DNA from: Cribrihabitans_A pelagius
GTDB taxonomy: Bacteria > Pseudomonadota > Alphaproteobacteria > Rhodobacterales > Rhodobacteraceae
Length of the DNA stretch: 64,000 nt
NCBI RefSeq assembly: GCF_048820915.1
Contig: NZ_JBMERR010000006.1
Coordinates: 1 to 64,000, forward strand
Direction: 5' to 3'
A model generated the notes under the pieces. The model was not told where the DNA came from. It saw only the letters and a program-made list of their open reading frames with translations, and searched no databases. Position 1 is the first letter of the stretch. Each line of letters opens with the position of its first letter. A program made the translations under genes and the position numbers. This document shows positions 50,843 through 58,653 of this stretch, piece by piece.

Positions 50843-52513
50843 TCAGGCGTGCAGATCGCCATCCAGTGCGGTGCCGTCCGGCGCGCGCGCAACCGCGCTG
50901 GAGACCGCCGCCGGATCCTCCATCAGTGACTTGAGCACGCCCCAGGCCATCAGCACGACCAGAACCGAGATCGGCAGGGCGGCCGCGATGGCCGCGGTCT
51001 GCAGCGCCGGCAGCCCTCCGGCCAGCAGCAGCACAGCTGCAACAAGGCCCTGTGCCGCGCCCCAAATCACCCGGTGCACCCTGGGCGGATGCGCGTTCCC
51101 CATGGACAGGATCGTCGTTATCACCAGGGTGCCGGAGTCCGAGCTGGTGATGAACCAGGTGGCCAGCAGGAAGGTGGTCAGCGCCGAAATGACCCAGGCC
51201 AGGCTGCCGCCATCTGCCAGTCGGTCAATGGTGCCGAACAGGGTGCCGCCCAAATTCCAGCTGTTGACCATGTCAATCAGGCCCGCGGTGCCAACGCCGC
51301 CCTCCGCGTTCAGTTCCAGGAACAGCGCGTTGCCGCCGAAGACCGAGATCCAGATAAAGGCCATCGTGCTGGGCACCAGCATAGCGCCGAACATGAACTC
51401 GCGGATGGTGCGGCCCTTGGAGATACGGGCAATGAACATGCCGACAAACGGGGCCCAGCTCAGCCACCAGCCCCAGTAGAAGATGGTCCAGCCGCCCTGC
51501 CAGGCCACGTCGCCCTGCGCGGATGCGGTCCAGAAGCCCATTGACAGAAACTGGGTCACGTAGTCGCCGGTGGCGTTCAGGAAAAACCCCGCCAGCCATT
51601 GCGTTGGCCCTGCAAACACAAAAAACGCAATCAGCGCAACGGTCAGCACGATGTTCCATTCCGAAAGGATCTTGACGCCGCGGCCTATGCCAGAGACTGC
51701 CGACAGTGTGGCGACAATCGAGATGGCAATGACCAGAGCAACCTGAGTGCCGGCGCCCGGGTCGATCCCGAACAGCACGTTCATGCCGTGCGCCATCTGG
51801 TTCACTCCCAGCCCCATCGACGTGGCAATGCCGAAAACGGTGCCGAACACCGCAAGCAGATCGGCCGCATGGCCTGCCGGGCCGTAAATCCGGTCACCCA
51901 GGATCGGGTACAGCGCCGAGCGGAAGGTCAGCGGCAGCTTTTTGCGGAAGGCAAAATAGCCAAGCGCCAGGCCTGTCAGCGTATAGATCGCCCAGCCATG
52001 CAGCCCCCAGTGGAAATTTGTCACCCGCACCGCGTCCACGGCGCGCTGCCCGTCCATTTCCGTATGCCCCGCCGCGTCGGCGAACGGGTTGTTGGGATAG
52101 CCCCAGCCGGCCGAATTGTCGAAGTAGAACAAAGGCTCGGCAACACCGAAGAACATGATGCCGATCGACACCGATGCCGAGAACAGCATGGCGAACCAGG
52201 AAAAGCGGCTGAATTCCGGCCTGCTGTCATCATCGCCCAGGCGGATCGATCCGAACCGGCTGAACATCAGGAACAGGCAGGCAAACAGGATGATGATCAC
52301 CGAGCTGATGTAGTACCAGCTCAACGCGCCTTCGACCCAGGAGCGGATGCCGCCAAAGATCTTGCCTGCGTACTCCACGTTCAGGACCGTGAATACCACA
52401 AACGCTGCAACCATCGCCTTGGAGGCGATGCTCATGCCGTTGTGAAGCCCTTTGAATAGACCGGTGCCCGAGACCAGATGGTCCCCGCCTCCGGGCTTGT
52501 AGTCTCTCGCCAT
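50843..52513 (-). CDS. BCCT-family transporter, probable trigonelline/betaine importer
   Basis: A 556-residue carrier with about 12 TM helices. Typical segments are FSRFSWFAMLFSASVSIGIM, FHWGLHGWAIYTLTGLALGY, the glycine/aromatic substrate helix ATSMGLGVNQMAHGMNVLFG, and GWWLSWAPFVGMFIARISKG. Trigonelline is itself a betaine (N-methylpyridinium carboxylate), so a BCCT carrier fits the pathway encoded around it. The substrate is an inference from the neighbours. The ATG at 52513 begins MARDYKPGGGDHLVSG. Confidence 0.87.
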   Translation of the reverse strand: MARDYKPGGGDHLVSGTGLFKGLHNGMSIASKAMVAAFVVFTVLNVEYAGKIFGGIRSWVEGALSWYYISSVIIILFACLFLMFSRFGSIRLGDDDSRPEFSRFSWFAMLFSASVSIGIMFFGVAEPLFYFDNSAGWGYPNNPFADAAGHTEMDGQRAVDAVRVTNFHWGLHGWAIYTLTGLALGYFAFRKKLPLTFRSALYPILGDRIYGPAGHAADLLAVFGTVFGIATSMGLGVNQMAHGMNVLFGIDPGAGTQVALVIAISIVATLSAVSGIGRGVKILSEWNIVLTVALIAFFVFAGPTQWLAGFFLNATGDYVTQFLSMGFWTASAQGDVAWQGGWTIFYWGWWLSWAPFVGMFIARISKGRTIREFMFGAMLVPSTMAFIWISVFGGNALFLELNAEGGVGTAGLIDMVNSWNLGGTLFGTIDRLADGGSLAWVISALTTFLLATWFITSSDSGTLVITTILSMGNAHPPRVHRVIWGAAQGLVAAVLLLAGGLPALQTAAIAAALPISVLVVLMAWGVLKSLMEDPAAVSSAVARAPDGTALDGDLHA

Positions 52514-52551
52514 GATGTCCTCCCTGTGGCAGTGGCAACGATCGGGGTAAC

Positions 52552-52574
52552 CGGCCGCGGAACCCGCGGCCGGG
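52552..52574 (-). terminator. Strong hairpin between the ALDH and BCCT genes
   Basis: CCGGCCGCGG (52552-52561) and CCGCGGCCGG (52565-52574) form a perfect 10-bp stem with loop AAC. It stands between co-oriented genes, so it probably attenuates transcription or stabilises the upstream message. There is no long T-run on the minus strand. Confidence 0.55.
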
Positions 52575-52605
52575 GGGGGTGAAACGAACTCCGGATAGGA
52601 TCGGC

Positions 52606-54069
52606 TTAGCGCATCACGAACGGGTCAGGGATCGGCTCGTCGCTGGTGCGCAGCCAGACCGCCTTCACCTTGGTATAGTCCAGCACCGCCTGCAGCCCGC
52701 CCTCGCGGCCGTGGCCGGACAGCCCATGGCCGCCAAAAGGCGCGATGGGGCTGACCGCGCGGTAGGTGTTGACCCAGACAATGCCCGCCCGGATGCCCCG
52801 GATCATCCGGTGCGCCCGGGTGAGGTTCTGCGTGAACACTCCCGACGCCAGCCCAAAGGCAGTGTAGTTGGCGATCTCCATCGCCTGCGCTTCGGTCTCG
52901 AACTCCGCCACCGACAGGACCGGGCCGAAGAATTCGTTCGACAGGCACGGCGCCTCGGGCGCGTCAGAGCAATCCAGCACCGTGGGCGGGAAGTAGAACC
53001 CCTCCCCTTCCGGCACCTTGCCGCCGGTGACCAGCTTGGCGCCCGCTTGAACCGAGGCTTCGATCAGCCGCACCGCGTGATCGCGCTGTTTCAACGTGCA
53101 CAGAGGCCCCACTTCGGTGGCCATATCCTGCGGCGCGCCGATGACCACCGCTTCTGCCTTTTCCTTCAGCCGGGCGAGGAAGTCCGCCTTGATCCCCTTC
53201 TGGATCACCAGCCGGGAGCCCGCGACGCAGCTTTGCCCGGTCGCCGCAAAGATTCCCGACACCTGCGCATTAACCGCGCTTTCCAGGTCGGCGTCGTCAA
53301 ACACGATGAAAGGCGACTTGCCGCCCAGCTCCAGGGAGGTCGAGGCGAGGTTCTCCGCCGAGTTGCGCACGATGTGGCGCGCGGTCTCCGGCCCGCCAGT
53401 GAAGGCGACATGCGCGACCGAGGCGTGTCTGGTCAGCGCCGCCCCCGCCTCCGGCCCGCCGGTGATCACGTTCAGCACGCCGGGCGGCAAGCCCGCCTGA
53501 TCGAAGATCCGGGCAAATTCCAGCATCGGCGCCGGGCCTTCCTCAGACGCTTTCAAGACCACCGTGCAGCCCGCTGCCAGAGCCGGGGCGATCTTCACAG
53601 CGGACAGGAACAGCTGTGAATTCCACGGCACGATGGCGGCGACCACGCCCACCGGCTCGCGGCGCAGCCAGACCTCCATGTCCGGCTTGTCGATCGGCAG
53701 ATGCGCGCCTTCGATCTTGTCGGCCAGCCCGGCGTAATAGCGGTAGTATTCCGCCACATAGGCGATCTGGGCCGAGGTCTCGCGGATGATCTTGCCGGTG
53801 TCGCGGGTCTCTAGCTCCGCCAGCCGCGGGGCGTTCTCCGCCACCAGGTCGGCCAGCCGCATCAACAGCTTGCCGCGCTGGGTGGCACTCATCCCGGCCC
53901 ATTCAGGCGAGAAGAACGCAGCCTCTGCCGCCGTGACCGCCCGGTCCACATCCGCAACTGAGGCAGCGGGCATCTGCGCCCAAGGATTCCCGGTGGCCGG
54001 ATCGAGGCTCTCAAACGTAGCGCTCGCGTCCTCAAACGCGCCGCCGATATACTGCTGGAAGGTCTGCAT
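52606..54069 (-). CDS. tgnC: Aldehyde dehydrogenase, TgnC-like
   Basis: A 487-residue ALDH: MQTFQQYIGGAFEDASATFE, VPWNSQLFLSAVKIAPALAA, LELGGKSPFIVFDDADLESA, the catalytic Cys in AATGQSCVAGSR, and an end of GGLQAVLDYTKVKAVWLRTS. In the trigonelline pathway TgnC oxidises the hydroxybutyrolactone/aldehyde produced by ring opening to (E)-2-((N-methylformamido)methylene)succinate. It starts 12 bp after the monooxygenase stop. A C-terminal fragment of a near relative lies at 29562-29717. Confidence 0.8.
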   Translation of the reverse strand: MQTFQQYIGGAFEDASATFESLDPATGNPWAQMPAASVADVDRAVTAAEAAFFSPEWAGMSATQRGKLLMRLADLVAENAPRLAELETRDTGKIIRETSAQIAYVAEYYRYYAGLADKIEGAHLPIDKPDMEVWLRREPVGVVAAIVPWNSQLFLSAVKIAPALAAGCTVVLKASEEGPAPMLEFARIFDQAGLPPGVLNVITGGPEAGAALTRHASVAHVAFTGGPETARHIVRNSAENLASTSLELGGKSPFIVFDDADLESAVNAQVSGIFAATGQSCVAGSRLVIQKGIKADFLARLKEKAEAVVIGAPQDMATEVGPLCTLKQRDHAVRLIEASVQAGAKLVTGGKVPEGEGFYFPPTVLDCSDAPEAPCLSNEFFGPVLSVAEFETEAQAMEIANYTAFGLASGVFTQNLTRAHRMIRGIRAGIVWVNTYRAVSPIAPFGGHGLSGHGREGGLQAVLDYTKVKAVWLRTSDEPIPDPFVMR

Positions 54070-54081
54070 GTTTCGGCTCCC

Positions 54082-55119
54082 TTACTGAAACGCGGGCATG
54101 ACTTCAGTGATGAACCGCTCTAGCGAGGCTTTCTTGCGCTCAAAACCCATGCTGCTATCGATCCAGAACGCGTATTCATCGTAACCCAGAGCCTCATATT
54201 TCTTCAGCCGCTCGATCACCGCCGCCGGTTCGCCGATCACCAGATCGCGCTCCATGGCTTCAGGGCTGTAGAACGGATGCGCGGCGATTTCCTCGTCGCT
54301 CAGCGGCTCGATCAGGCCCTGAGAAACTTCCCGCTTGTTCATGAACCAGGCACCGAAGTAGCAGTAGAACCGGTTCAGCTCCTCCGCCCCGCGTTTCACA
54401 TCCGCGGCGCTGTCCGCCACATAGGTGTGCTGCAGCAGCATGATCCTGGGGCGCGGCACCTCCGGGTGCTTCTCGCAGGCGGCATTGAACTTGCCCATCA
54501 GCTCCTCGATCTCGCCGTCGCCTTTCCACAGCGGCGTGACCTGCACGTTGCAGCCATGGGCCACCGCAAATTCGTGACTGTTGGGATCGCGTGCCGCCAC
54601 CCAGATCGGCGGGCCGCCGTCCTGCAGCGGCTTGGGCGAGGCGGTGGTTTTGGGGAAGGAATGGAATTCCCCCTCCTGCGCGTAATCGCCCTGCCACAGC
54701 CCCTGCACCGCCGGGATCAGCTCGCGCATCCGCTGGCCGGCTTCCCAGGCATCCATGCCGGGCATCAGCCGTTCGTATTCGTAACTGTAGGCGCCCCGCG
54801 CGATGCCCAGATCCAGGCGGCCATCGGTGATGATATCGGTCATCGCCGCCTCGCCCGCCAGACGGATCGGATGCCAGAAGGGCGCAATCACCGTGCCCGT
54901 GCCCAGACGCACGTTCCTGGTGTGGCGCGCCACGTCAATGAGGTTCAGGAACGGGTTCGGCGCGATGGTGAAATTCATCCCGTGATGCTCACCCGTCCAG
55001 ACCGCATGCATACCGCCGTCATCGGCGATTTTGCACAGCTGAATGAACTCGTCATAAAGCTGCTTCTGATCCTGATCCGCCGAGATCCGCTCCATATGCG
55101 CAAAGAGAGAAAATTTCAT
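54082..55119 (-). CDS. tgnB: Luciferase-like FMN-dependent monooxygenase (TgnB-like)
   Basis: A 345-residue LLM-class flavin-dependent oxygenase. The start MKFSLFAHMERISADQDQKQ is followed by DDGGMHAVWTGEHHGMNFTI, VRLGTGTVIAPFWHPIRLAG, GRLDLGIARGAYSYEYERLM, PPIWVAARDPNSHEFAVAHG and MERDLVIGEPAAVIERL. It is the oxygenase half of a two-component system and needs reduced FMN from the adjacent reductase. Predicted reaction: oxidative opening of the pyridine ring of trigonelline. The ATG overlaps the reductase stop (ATGA). Confidence 0.83.
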   Translation of the reverse strand: MKFSLFAHMERISADQDQKQLYDEFIQLCKIADDGGMHAVWTGEHHGMNFTIAPNPFLNLIDVARHTRNVRLGTGTVIAPFWHPIRLAGEAAMTDIITDGRLDLGIARGAYSYEYERLMPGMDAWEAGQRMRELIPAVQGLWQGDYAQEGEFHSFPKTTASPKPLQDGGPPIWVAARDPNSHEFAVAHGCNVQVTPLWKGDGEIEELMGKFNAACEKHPEVPRPRIMLLQHTYVADSAADVKRGAEELNRFYCYFGAWFMNKREVSQGLIEPLSDEEIAAHPFYSPEAMERDLVIGEPAAVIERLKKYEALGYDEYAFWIDSSMGFERKKASLERFITEVMPAFQ

Positions 55120-56042
55120 GCGCTCTTGCTCCCTGTCCCGACCCGGCGGACCTGGCCGCTGGTCTGGTTTCCATAATACACCCCGAAATTGCCGATCCGG
55201 CTTTCGCTGGCAAACCGTTCCAGCATGGTGCAGACCGCCGCGTCGGCGATGTCCATCAGCGTGGTCTGGCTGAGCTGGGTAAAAGCGCCCTTGGCCGGCG
55301 TGCCCCCGGCGGATTGGCATAGAAACGAGATATGCTGATGTTCGCGCGCTTCGTCCTCGAACACCGAGTAGATGAACCCCGGCTCCGCCTCGACTCCGGT
55401 CTCAGAAATCAGCCGGGCCAGCGCGGCAGAGGCGCCCTCCTTGCCCACCCGGGTTTCCGGCAGGGTCAGCTTGCCCTGATCGTTGCCCAGCAGCAGCACC
55501 TTGCCCTCGTGTTCGATCAGGGCCGAGACGATCAGCTTGGCACCCTGGCTGAGGGCTTCCGCTTCGGCAGCGGCGGTCACATAGGCGCCGCGGGCATAGC
55601 CCAGACCCGGCGCGGGCGAGGTCTCAAACGCCTTTACCCTGCCGATCAGGATCAGGTGGTCGCCCGCCTCTACCCTCTTGTGCATCGCGCAGTCGAACCA
55701 GGCGGAGACACCCTCGAACACCGGGCTGCCCTGCGGACCCTTCTGCCATCTGACTGCAGCAAAGCGGTCCTCGACAGGGCGGGCAAAGGTGTTGGAGACG
55801 TCCTTTTGGTCCTCCGCCAGCACGTTGATCGCGAACCCGCCCGACTGTTCGAATGCAGCGTAATTGCTGGAGGAGTTGGCGATGCACACCAGCACCAGCG
55901 GCGGGTCCAGCGACACCGAGGTAAAGGAGTTGGCGGTAAAGCCAATTGGATTGCCCTCGGGGTCATGCGCCGTCACCACGGTGACGCCGGTCATGAAGGT
56001 GCCAAAGGCGTTGCGCAGCGCGCGCGGGTCGATCCCGGTCAT
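55116..56042 (-). CDS. tgnA: Flavin reductase fused to a degenerate Nudix-like domain (TgnA-like)
   Basis: 308 residues. The N-terminal half is an FMN-binding split-barrel flavin reductase: GIDPRALRNAFGTFMTGVTV, GFTANSFTSVSLDPPLVLVC and GGFAINVLAEDQKDVSNTFA. The C-terminal 130 or so residues (SALIEHEGKVLLLGNDQGKL, ALARLISETGVEAEPGFIYS, then VFEDEAREHQHISFLCQ) look like a Nudix fold whose catalytic box lacks the usual glutamates. It supplies reduced flavin to the adjacent oxygenase. It is coupled by 4-bp overlaps on both sides. Confidence 0.82.
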   Translation of the reverse strand: MTGIDPRALRNAFGTFMTGVTVVTAHDPEGNPIGFTANSFTSVSLDPPLVLVCIANSSSNYAAFEQSGGFAINVLAEDQKDVSNTFARPVEDRFAAVRWQKGPQGSPVFEGVSAWFDCAMHKRVEAGDHLILIGRVKAFETSPAPGLGYARGAYVTAAAEAEALSQGAKLIVSALIEHEGKVLLLGNDQGKLTLPETRVGKEGASAALARLISETGVEAEPGFIYSVFEDEAREHQHISFLCQSAGGTPAKGAFTQLSQTTLMDIADAAVCTMLERFASESRIGNFGVYYGNQTSGQVRRVGTGSKSA

Positions 56043-56860
56043 GACGGCTCCTTTTCTGCTGGAGTTTCCTCTGGCGTGTGCAGCCACTCCCGCAGGGCGG
56101 CGTTGACCGCGGCGGGGGCAGTCAGGTTGACCATATGCCGGTGGCCTTCGATGACAACCGCCCGGCCTCGCGGCGCTGCCTCCGCCATCATCTGCGCCAT
56201 GGCGGGCGTCGAATTGGGGTCGCCGTCGCCGGTCAGCGCCAGCAGCGGGCAGCGGATGCCGCCAAACCCCTCCGCATAGGTGCTGTCGCCGCGGGCAAAG
56301 GCCGTATAGGCGGCGGCGTAGCCTGCCGGATTTGCCGCCGAGAGCCATTCGGCCACCTGCGCCCGCGCCTGCTGGTCGGCAGCGCTGCCGCCAAACCAGC
56401 GGGCCAGCGGCGTTTCCAGATCAAAGCTGCCTGCGCGGATTTCGGCGGCGCGGGCTTCAACCGCCTGCCGCGCCCCGGCGGATCGTTGGAACACCCCGTT
56501 CAGCAGCGCCACGCGGGAGACGTTCCCGGGGTGACTGACCGCATAACCGGCGGCAATCAGCGCCCCCATCGAATGTCCGGCCAGCGAGACCGGCCCCAGA
56601 TCCAGCGCGTGCAGAACCTCATGCAGCCAGGCCACGTAATCCGGCAGTTCGGCGCCTGCCGGCAGCGGCGCACTGCCGCCGTGGCCGGGCATATCCACCG
56701 CGATCACCGCATGGGCCGGGGACAGCGCCTCGATCTGCGGCGCCCAGGCCGCCGATTGCATGCCCACCCCGTGGATCAGCACCACCGGGGCGCCCCGCCC
56801 TGCCCTTTGGCAGGACACCGGGCCATAGGGCTCAGACAGCTGCAGGGTTGCCGGCGTCAT
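56039..56860 (-). CDS. tgnD: Alpha/beta hydrolase (TgnD-like)
   Basis: A 273-residue alpha/beta hydrolase. It shows the oxyanion motif VVLIHGVGMQSAAWAPQIEA, DMPGHGGSAPL, the nucleophile elbow SLAGHSMGALIAAGYAVSHP, the acid in PLLALTGDGDPNSTPAMAQM, and the catalytic His in VVIEGHRHMVNLTAP. TgnD splits (E)-2-((N-methylformamido)methylene)succinate into succinate semialdehyde, methylamine, formate and CO2. Position, size and neighbours fit that step, but the family is large, so the reaction is inferred. It overlaps the DUF1185 gene by 29 bp. Confidence 0.77.
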   Translation of the reverse strand: MTPATLQLSEPYGPVSCQRAGRGAPVVLIHGVGMQSAAWAPQIEALSPAHAVIAVDMPGHGGSAPLPAGAELPDYVAWLHEVLHALDLGPVSLAGHSMGALIAAGYAVSHPGNVSRVALLNGVFQRSAGARQAVEARAAEIRAGSFDLETPLARWFGGSAADQQARAQVAEWLSAANPAGYAAAYTAFARGDSTYAEGFGGIRCPLLALTGDGDPNSTPAMAQMMAEAAPRGRAVVIEGHRHMVNLTAPAAVNAALREWLHTPEETPAEKEPS

Positions 56861-57434
56861 GCCCCAGTTCCTTCAGATCCTGATAACGGTCACCGATGCG
56901 GTGGTGAGGGCGCCCGCCGATGGAGGCTCCGAGCGCCACCACGATCTCATCCGGGCCCGGCGCGTCCGCCACCGACAGCTGGATGGTCAGGTAATGGCTG
57001 CGCCGGCCGCCGTCGTTCTTGTCCATCAGCGGGATCTGCAAAGGCGCATTGGCCGGTCCGCGGGTGTTGGTGAAGGCCAGATAGGATTTCGCCCCCACCG
57101 CCTCGCGGAAGTGGTTGCCGAAGCGCAGCGTGTGGATCAGGGCGGAGGCATGCTCGACCTCGCCATTCACCCCGACGATGGCGGATTTGCCGTAGCCCTC
57201 GACCCTGCCGCCGCCGCCGGCCGCCTCCAGGATCATCGCCGTCAGCTTCTCGCCCAGACCCGGCGCGCAGTCGTGGATCGCCGGGCGCAGGTCTTCGACG
57301 AACCCCTGCCCCGCCCAGGGGTTTTTGATCACCGCCACCGCGGCAATCATCTTGAGCGTTTTCTCAGCTGCCTTGCCCCCCTCGATCAGGGTCTCTTCGA
57401 CATGCAGCAGCGTCTTGCGGATTTCAGCGGGCAT
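56832..57434 (-). CDS. DUF1185 / 'amino acid synthesis' family protein
   Basis: A 200-residue protein of PF06684: EIRKTLLHVEETLIEGGKAA, AVAVIKNPWAGQGFVEDLRP, GGGGRVEGYGKSAIVGVNGE, EHASALIHTLRFGNHFREAV and RRSHYLTIQLSVADAPGPDE. Family members occur beside amidohydrolases and ring-cleavage genes; no reaction is established to my knowledge. It is the first gene of the tgn-like operon, just below the divergent operators. It may act on a ring-opened amide or protect it, as RidA-like proteins do. Confidence 0.82.
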   Translation of the reverse strand: MPAEIRKTLLHVEETLIEGGKAAEKTLKMIAAVAVIKNPWAGQGFVEDLRPAIHDCAPGLGEKLTAMILEAAGGGGRVEGYGKSAIVGVNGEVEHASALIHTLRFGNHFREAVGAKSYLAFTNTRGPANAPLQIPLMDKNDGGRRSHYLTIQLSVADAPGPDEIVVALGASIGGRPHHRIGDRYQDLKELGHDAGNPAAV

Positions 57435-57471
57435 GAACGCATCTTTCGTATCTGATTCCAGTTGCCATAAT

Positions 57472-57494
57472 ATGGTATACCATCATACAGTATG
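57472..57494. promoter_or_regulatory. Two palindromic operators between the GntR gene and the tgn-like operon
   Basis: ATGGTATACCAT (57472-57483) is a perfect 12-bp palindrome. CATACAGTATG (57484-57494) is an inverted repeat (CATAC/GTATG) immediately after it. TGGTATACCA-type sites are usual for FadR-subfamily GntR repressors. The pair sits between the divergent starts at 57434 and 57542. Confidence 0.7.
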
Positions 57495-57541
57495 TCAATG
57501 CCGACTTGTGCCGCCCCGCCCCGGCTGTTATCGGAGAGACT

Positions 57542-58237
57542 ATGAACCGTCCCGTGATGAACAAAATCGAACAGCCGCCGCAGACCCTGCGCGGTATCGT
57601 TCAGGACCGGATGCGCGAAGCGATCTTCTCGGGTCAGTTTGCGCCGGGCGAACGGCTGGTTGAGCGCACCTTGTGCGATCAGCTGGGCGTCAGCCGCACC
57701 GTGATCCGCGAAACCATCCGCTATCTTGAGGCCGAGGGGCTGGTCGAGATCCTGCCCGGCAAGGGACCGATCGTGGCGCAGCTCAGCTGGGAGGATGCCC
57801 GGCAGATCTATGATATCCGCCGGATGCTGGAGACCGCCGCTGCGACCGCTTGCGCCCGGAATATGACCCCGGAACTGGCGGCCGCTCTGCGGGACGCGTT
57901 ACAGGCATTGCAGGACGCCGTTTCGGCAGGCGTCCCAGGACCGATGCTGCGCGCCACCACCGAGTTTTACCGGATCATCTTCGATGGCGCCGGCCACAAT
58001 GTCGCCTGGGAAATCACCCAGCGCCTCAACGCCCGTATCAGCCGCCTGCGCACAGTCACCCTGTCAACCGAAAAACGCCTGATACCCGGTCCCGCTCACA
58101 TGCAGGACATTTGCCAGGCCATCGTTTCGGCAGACGAAGCAGCCGCAAGAGCAGCAGTCGAATCCCACCTGGCGGAAGCGTCGGCAATTGCAGAGCGGGC
58201 CCTCACGCAAGAAGTCGCGGAGATCCGCAATGGTTAA
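57542..58237 (+). CDS. GntR/FadR-family transcriptional regulator
   Basis: A 231-residue regulator. The winged HTH reads IVQDRMREAIFSGQFAPGER, then LGVSRTVIRETIRYLEAEGL. The FCD effector domain has QIYDIRRMLETAAATACARN, TTEFYRIIFDGAGHN and ADEAAARAAVESHLAEAS, including the Asp/His metal-binding pattern. ATG 57542 follows GGAGAG. It is divergent from the catabolic operon with two palindromes between them, so it is the likely local repressor, released by trigonelline or a pathway intermediate. Confidence 0.88.
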   Translation: MNRPVMNKIEQPPQTLRGIVQDRMREAIFSGQFAPGERLVERTLCDQLGVSRTVIRETIRYLEAEGLVEILPGKGPIVAQLSWEDARQIYDIRRMLETAAATACARNMTPELAAALRDALQALQDAVSAGVPGPMLRATTEFYRIIFDGAGHNVAWEITQRLNARISRLRTVTLSTEKRLIPGPAHMQDICQAIVSADEAAARAAVESHLAEASAIAERALTQEVAEIRNG

Positions 58238-58517
58238 AGCCTACTGGATCGCTAACGTAACGGTCACCGATCCCAGCCGCTACCAAGGGTATCAGGCTGC
58301 AGCCCCTGCCGCATTTGCGGAATTCGGTGCACGTTTCCTGGCAAGAGGGGAGGCGGACACTCTTGAAGGCCGCCCCTGGCAGCGCCGGGTGATCATCGAA
58401 TTCGACAGCCTGGAGCAAGCCCGCGCGTGCTATGACTCCCCGGCCTACCGCGCAGCCCGGGCCGAACGGGCCGGAGCTTGCGATGCCGACATCGCCATTA
58501 TTGAAGGCTTGGGTTGA
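58230..58517 (+). CDS. DUF1330 family protein
   Basis: 95 residues: MVKAYWIANVTVTDPSRYQG, YQAAAPAAFAEFGARFLARG, QRRVIIEFDSLEQARACYDS and PAYRAARAERAGACDADIAI. This is the dimeric alpha-beta-barrel DUF1330 fold, without known function. The ATG lies inside the last codons of the GntR gene (8-bp overlap), so it is coupled to it. Comparable small barrel proteins accompany amine and aromatic catabolic clusters. Confidence 0.87.
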   Translation: MVKAYWIANVTVTDPSRYQGYQAAAPAAFAEFGARFLARGEADTLEGRPWQRRVIIEFDSLEQARACYDSPAYRAARAERAGACDADIAIIEGLG

Positions 58518-58653
58518 GCGCGTCACTTCAGGACGTTTGAGTGCCTTCCCGAAAACCGGACACTGACGCAGGCTGCGAATTGCTGCCGGCCTTCGGCTGA
58601 GGCGGCCCCCATTGTCCAGACAGATTTGCGGCGCAGCTAAGCTAGCCTTTTGA

